Assembly (NCBI RefSeq): GCF_000003815.2
Contig: NC_049997.1
Span: 8,645,158-8,709,157 of the forward strand
DNA: 64,000 bases
Origin: Branchiostoma floridae
Lineage: Eukaryota; Chordata; Leptocardii; Amphioxiformes; Branchiostomatidae
Direction: 5' to 3'
Positions 60,068 to 64,000 of this stretch are shown piece by piece. Both the position numbers and the translations under genes were made by a program. Under the pieces are notes generated by a model that saw only the letters and a list, made by a program, of their open reading frames with translations, did not search any database and had not been told where the DNA came from. Each line of letters opens with the position of its first letter. Position 1 is the first letter of the stretch.

Positions 60068-60239
60068 AATCTCCAAGCAGATACTACGGTAGCATGAGAT
60101 AGTATCAAAAGTAGCCAAAGGAGTTTAGCAGGCATAGGAGTGTGCATTCCGTGGCCTACGGATACTCAAAATTCTAGGCCGGCTTCACCTTTACCAGCTT
60201 TTGATACTATCTTATGCTGCCGCAGGATCTGTTTGGTGT
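60068..60239. mobile_element. MITE family A copy
   Basis: AATCTCCAAGCAGATACTAC on the left and CTATCTTATGCTGCCGCAGG with ATCTGTTTGGTG on the right. Confidence 0.8.
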
Positions 60240-60501
60240 TCCTAAGCATAGGTAGAAAAAACAACATATTCTCTTGATGGACCGGTTCAAGAAAAGGACC
60301 TGGAAAATCAGTGGATCGTATATTGGACCGACTAGAAATTGAACCGATCATATACGGCGGTAGGCGTTCATATGTTTGGGGGCTTATAGGTCCAAGAAAA
60401 TAACACGATCGAGGAGGTCCGTTTGTGAAGGTTAGACATCCAGGAATCGTTAAAATTGAAGACGAATAAATCTTTACTTCTGGATACTTTATTTTTATAC
60501 A

Positions 60502-60538
60502 GACGTTTCGGAAGGCATCCGCCTTCCTTCCTCAGTGA
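60502..60538 (-). ncRNA. Hammerhead-ribozyme-like motif, minus strand
   Basis: Exact inverted copy of the motif at 61111-61147 (seen as CAGACGTTTCGGAAGGCATC then CGCCTTCCTTCCTCAGTG), in the other arm of the same element. Confidence 0.5.
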
Positions 60539-61110
60539 AAAGAAAATGAAGACAAACAATTTCTTGGAACAAGGAATAATTCTTATGTTCTAAATAAACA
60601 AAAAAGGTAACGGCTAAGGTGTTCTAAAATAAACAACACAGGTAAACAATAAAATTAATAAATAAACAACACGATAAAATAAATAAATAAACAACACGAT
60701 CATTCATTCTCCTTAGATACTACAGACATCTTAGACAGAGAATCTCGCTGGTTTGCGAGGGGGGTAAGGGAGCCAATTTATGAGCGGATTCATCGTCCTT
60801 CGCTTAACCGTAGGGGTGGGTTACGAACTGAGCTTTCTTGTGCTTGCGATACTTTATTGAACTGATTGATGGCTTTATGTATACACTTATCATGTTCTAC
60901 TATCTTACTCCTTGTTACTTCATTTTACTTTGCTTGAATTATTCTAGAACCTTGTCAGTTACCTTTTTGTTTGTTTAGAACATTGTTAGAACACCTCAAT
61001 AGTTACCTGTGTTGTTTATTTTAGAACACCTTAGCCGTTACCTTTTTTGTTTATTTAGAACATAAGAATTATTCCTTGTTCCAAGAAATTGTTTGTCTTC
61101 ATTTTCTTTT

Positions 61111-61147
61111 CACTGAGGAAGGAAGGCGGATGCCTTCCGAAACGTCT
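61111..61147 (+). ncRNA. Hammerhead-ribozyme-like motif, plus strand
   Basis: CTGAGGA (61113-61119), an extra A, stem GGAAGGC/GCCTTCC with a 4-nt loop, GAAA (61139-61142), then CGTC, where cleavage would follow C61146. This is the layout known from Penelope-like elements. The extra A and the very short stem III leave activity uncertain. Confidence 0.5.
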
Positions 61148-62225
61148 GTATAAAAATAAAGTATCCAGAAGTAAAGATTTATTCGTCTTCAATTTTTTTG
61201 ATCGAGGAGGTCATATCCCATATCTACCTCCTTGTATACAATGGTCAATTTTGCTATGCAGGGGAGCAATCTACAATATTTCAAAGATCCTGTGAAAGGT
61301 GGACTCTATTTATGTTCATGCATACGTACTTTTTTCTTTATTTAGACTTCAGCGGCTTCTGTTACAATGTGTCTGTTGTCCCATTCAGTCGAGGCTACAA
61401 AGTACTACATGTTGTACTATAGGCTATACAATAGTGAATGGACCTAAAATATTGCTATTAGTAAGCATTAACTCCTAAGGACATACTTGAAACGTATTGA
61501 AAAAGGCTTTATAGGTATTAAAGGGAAAAGGTCTTTTAATTGTGGTATATCTTAGAATGAATACGTACAATAGCAAAGTTTAACGTATACAGTAGAAACT
61601 GCATTATATGTATTTCACGTGCGTACTTTACACCTTTTATATGGCACTGTTTCTTACCTTTCTCACTGGACGAGTGAAGACCTTTCCCTTGACCTTTCAG
61701 TCTTTGTCCACCAGCTTTTAGTCCTGAAAGCCTGGTGAAAGGATAGGGAAACAATCATCCCACCATTGAAGTCTCTCTGGCCGTGCAGCATAGAAGTACG
61801 ACCGGCAGCTTTGAGTCGTAAATACGGGGATACTGACACCTATAATTTTGCATTCATGTTCGCTGTAAAGACCTTTTACCCCGCATTGCCGATGAAAGCT
61901 TTCTCCACATTTGTAGACGTAGCATTACGGAGCAAAGCATGCAGATGAGTTTGATGTCAAATGTGAAAAAAGTCTCCCTCTATCTCTCTAAGTATTGCCT
62001 ATATGTAGGAAAATCCAAAAGGGTTTTCTTTTTCTTGAATTGTACATGTGTCTATTTACAAAGAACAGGTAAGAAAAGATAAAGTGGACCACCTCAAACC
62101 AAGGACAAAGCATGGTGATGCCTTTAGTTAGCTATAGTTGAAGTTCAATGCGGCTTCCCTCCGACTTCGCACGTCTACTCTTATCTTATGTTTTTATTTT
62201 TTATTTTTTATTTTTTGGTGCCACA

Positions 62226-62465
62226 TGCGGCGCCGTGTGGCGCAATCGGTAAGGTGTTCGGCTCAGAACCAGGAGGTCCCCAGTTCGAATCCTGCCATGC
62301 CACCGATGTTGTGCCCTTTACAAAAGGAACTTTACAAACTTTTCTCACTCAACTCAGGTGAAAATGAGTACCTAAGCGGATATGGTTGTTCCTTTGATAG
62401 ATAAATGGAGGTCCCGTGTTTGGGGAGAGCCACACCCATGCACGTTAAAGAACCCACCACACTTA
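62226..62465 (+). mobile_element. tRNA-derived SINE family 2
   Basis: GCCGTGTGGCGCAATCGGTA (A box), a CTCAGAAC anticodon-like loop, CCAGTTCGAATCCTGCC (B box), then CACCGATGTTGTGCCCTTTA and the body to GCACGTTAAAGAACCC. This is the most tRNA-like head of the family. Confidence 0.82.
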
Positions 62466-63218
62466 TCGAAAAGAGTAGGGGTCCTTCCCGGTGTGAGTGG
62501 ATCAAACCTTACGGTCTGGTCTCCGAGTTGACATCTTGTAGAGGTGATAGTCACCTGTTATGCCGATCCTTCCTCAAACGTGGTAAACCTTCAATAGATG
62601 AAAATAAGAATAAAGTCCGGAAGCTGCAGTACCATAAAAAGCCGCTGAGAGGCTCAAAATCCAATTATTTTCAGGTCTCATCATGACCTACTCACATATA
62701 TAGAATATTGATATAATCCTTCTAGTCTTTCTCAAGTCTCATACAGACAAACGCTACCCAAAATATAACCTTCTTGGCGAAGGTAACTAAAGTGGTTAGC
62801 GGCACAACTGAGAAATCAATGAAACCGAAACTGGCCAATTTACGGTACTGTGACGATTTTCGGGCCCTCTTCGTTACATTGTAATTTTGGCAACTTTTTT
62901 TTTTTTGGCAACATTTCAAACTCTACCTGCGAGTTTCACATTTACCCCTTTAACGGTAGGAATGACGCACATGCAATTAGATCGGGTTACAGATATGTGC
63001 CCAGTCTGACCCTATGGTAACTCAATTCAATGAACTTTAACACTTAAAAACATTTTTCACAAAACAAGTTTAAAATCTTTATGCCAAATCTCTTCCTTCT
63101 TTTTCAATGACGCACACGAAAATCTGTGGGTTAGCACGGAAAGACATATAAGTGATTCAGAAGTTCGTGCACTTCATTCGATCGGATAAAACTTCGTGCG
63201 TTCATATCAAGTACGTAA

Positions 63219-63463
63219 AGGTGGTATCTCACTGCACTTGTGGCACTGCTGCGGCATTGCGGCGTTCGAAAGATTACCCTACAAATTTCAGATCAAGGAC
63301 GAAATTCCTTACGTTTTGTATTTTGTTGTCTTCTAAGTCATACTTTAACGTATTACGCAATATCTAGATTTTTTTTTAAATCGGCGAAAATGAAACAACC
63401 GTGCCGAAGTGAATGAACCCCGCAGTGCCACACCGGTGCCCCAAGTGCAGTGAGATACGACCT
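63219..63463. mobile_element. Harbinger-like MITE family C copy (TAA target site)
   Basis: AGGTGGTATCTCACTGCACTT mirrors AAGTGCAGTGAGATACGACCT. TAA at 63216-63218 and 63464-63466. 245 bp, the same length and core as the copy at 57954. Confidence 0.85.
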
Positions 63464-64000
63464 TAAAGGGGCAATGGCCTACAACCATTTTCACACGTAC
63501 ACGTGAAGGCCCTAAGCCTTACGACGAAATTTTATCACGAAAAGACGCCATGTCTCCACGAAAGCGTAATCCTATCGGTTTATTCGCGTTTAGTGTAAGC
63601 ACAAAACTGATTCACTCGGCTGATTGGCTACAAGCATGCCCAGTGAGGTTATGACTGCGTGATGATATAACATAGATAATGCACCGAACAACCTTTACCC
63701 CGAAACCGTCTTTTTGGCACTGTCGTAAAATGCCAACGTCCGACAAGTGTAAAAGAAGGTAATTAAAATTTGACGGTGTGATCTAGCAGAAAATACAATT
63801 TCCAATATGTTAGGAGATGTGTAAAGTGTTTGTGACGTTCTCGCAATCCTCTATGAGACCTGATTCTTCAAGTGAACGTTTTCGACTTTCTAATCTCAAT
63901 GTTGCTAATTTGCAGTGTTTCATCGATGCGGCATCGCGGTAACGCTGGTTCACCTTTATCCGTTGGGCGACCTATATGCGTTGTTTATAAAAACAGGATA

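Larger units (their letters stand above)
60420..61199. mobile_element. Penelope-like insertion with inverted terminal repeats and 13-bp target duplication
   Basis: GATCGAGGAGGTC lies at 60407-60419 and again at 61200-61212. Inside, 60441-60650 and about 61000-61195 are inverted copies of one ~200-bp repeat, separated by about 350 bp. The outer left end carries GGTTAGACATCCAGGAATCG, the end sequence shared with the 34.9-kb copy. Each arm has an intact hammerhead-like hairpin. No RT or GIY-YIG ORF is left. Confidence 0.72.

Noticed and set aside
60368-61295. The same short protein predicted on both strands
   Set aside because: Explained by the two inverted arms of the Penelope-like element, not by a gene pair.
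62226-62300. Possible working tRNA gene
   Set aside because: A and B boxes are good, but a SINE body shared with five other copies follows directly, so it is a SINE head.

Overview
The window is animal nuclear DNA. It has short phase-matched exons with GT/AG introns, long introns full of transposon debris, and tRNA-derived and 5S-rRNA-derived SINEs. It also has many MITE families, non-LTR, Penelope-like and mariner relics, and microsatellites. The repeat mix, the compact exons and the tandem CD20/MS4A-like genes fit a cephalochordate (amphioxus, Branchiostoma). That assignment is inferred from repeat style and gene families; no marker gene proves it.

Three protein-coding genes can be assembled by hand. 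Two are neighbouring paralogs on the minus strand (coding exons 11682 down to 6984, and 21830 down to 19094). Both encode four-pass membrane proteins of the CD20/MS4A type with a nearly identical C-terminal tail. The third is on the plus strand (25758 to 32664). It encodes a small single-domain rhodanese (TSTD1/TSTD3-like) with a mitochondrial-type presequence. It has two homologous middle exons (29765-29936 and 30472-30628) with identical splice phases. Only one of the two can be used per mRNA, because using both or neither shifts the frame. One exon carries the catalytic Cys loop; the other has lost it. One gene therefore appears to make an active rhodanese and a pseudo-enzyme. This is the most interesting signal in the window.

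Layout: 1-6.9 kb holds repeats, a reverse transcriptase relic and MITEs. 6.9-11.7 kb is MS4A-like gene 1. 12-19 kb is intergenic repeats. 19.1-21.8 kb is MS4A-like gene 2. 22-25.7 kb is intergenic, ending in a CCAAT/DR1/CRE-like promoter. 25.7-33.8 kb is the rhodanese gene. From 34 to 64 kb I recognise no host gene. That part is a transposon graveyard with dated layers: Penelope-like elements with hammerhead-like motifs, a mariner relic, a TTAA-flanked piggyBac-like element, an inverted pair of 1.3-kb fold-back elements, a 105-bp tandem array cut by a pogo-like MITE, Harbinger-like MITEs (one nested in a SINE), and two SINE families.

Both MS4A-like genes also show local tandem duplications that each start or end inside a coding exon (exon 1 and exon 3 of gene 1, exon 4 of gene 2). 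These leave pseudo-exons with a single splice site in the neighbouring introns.
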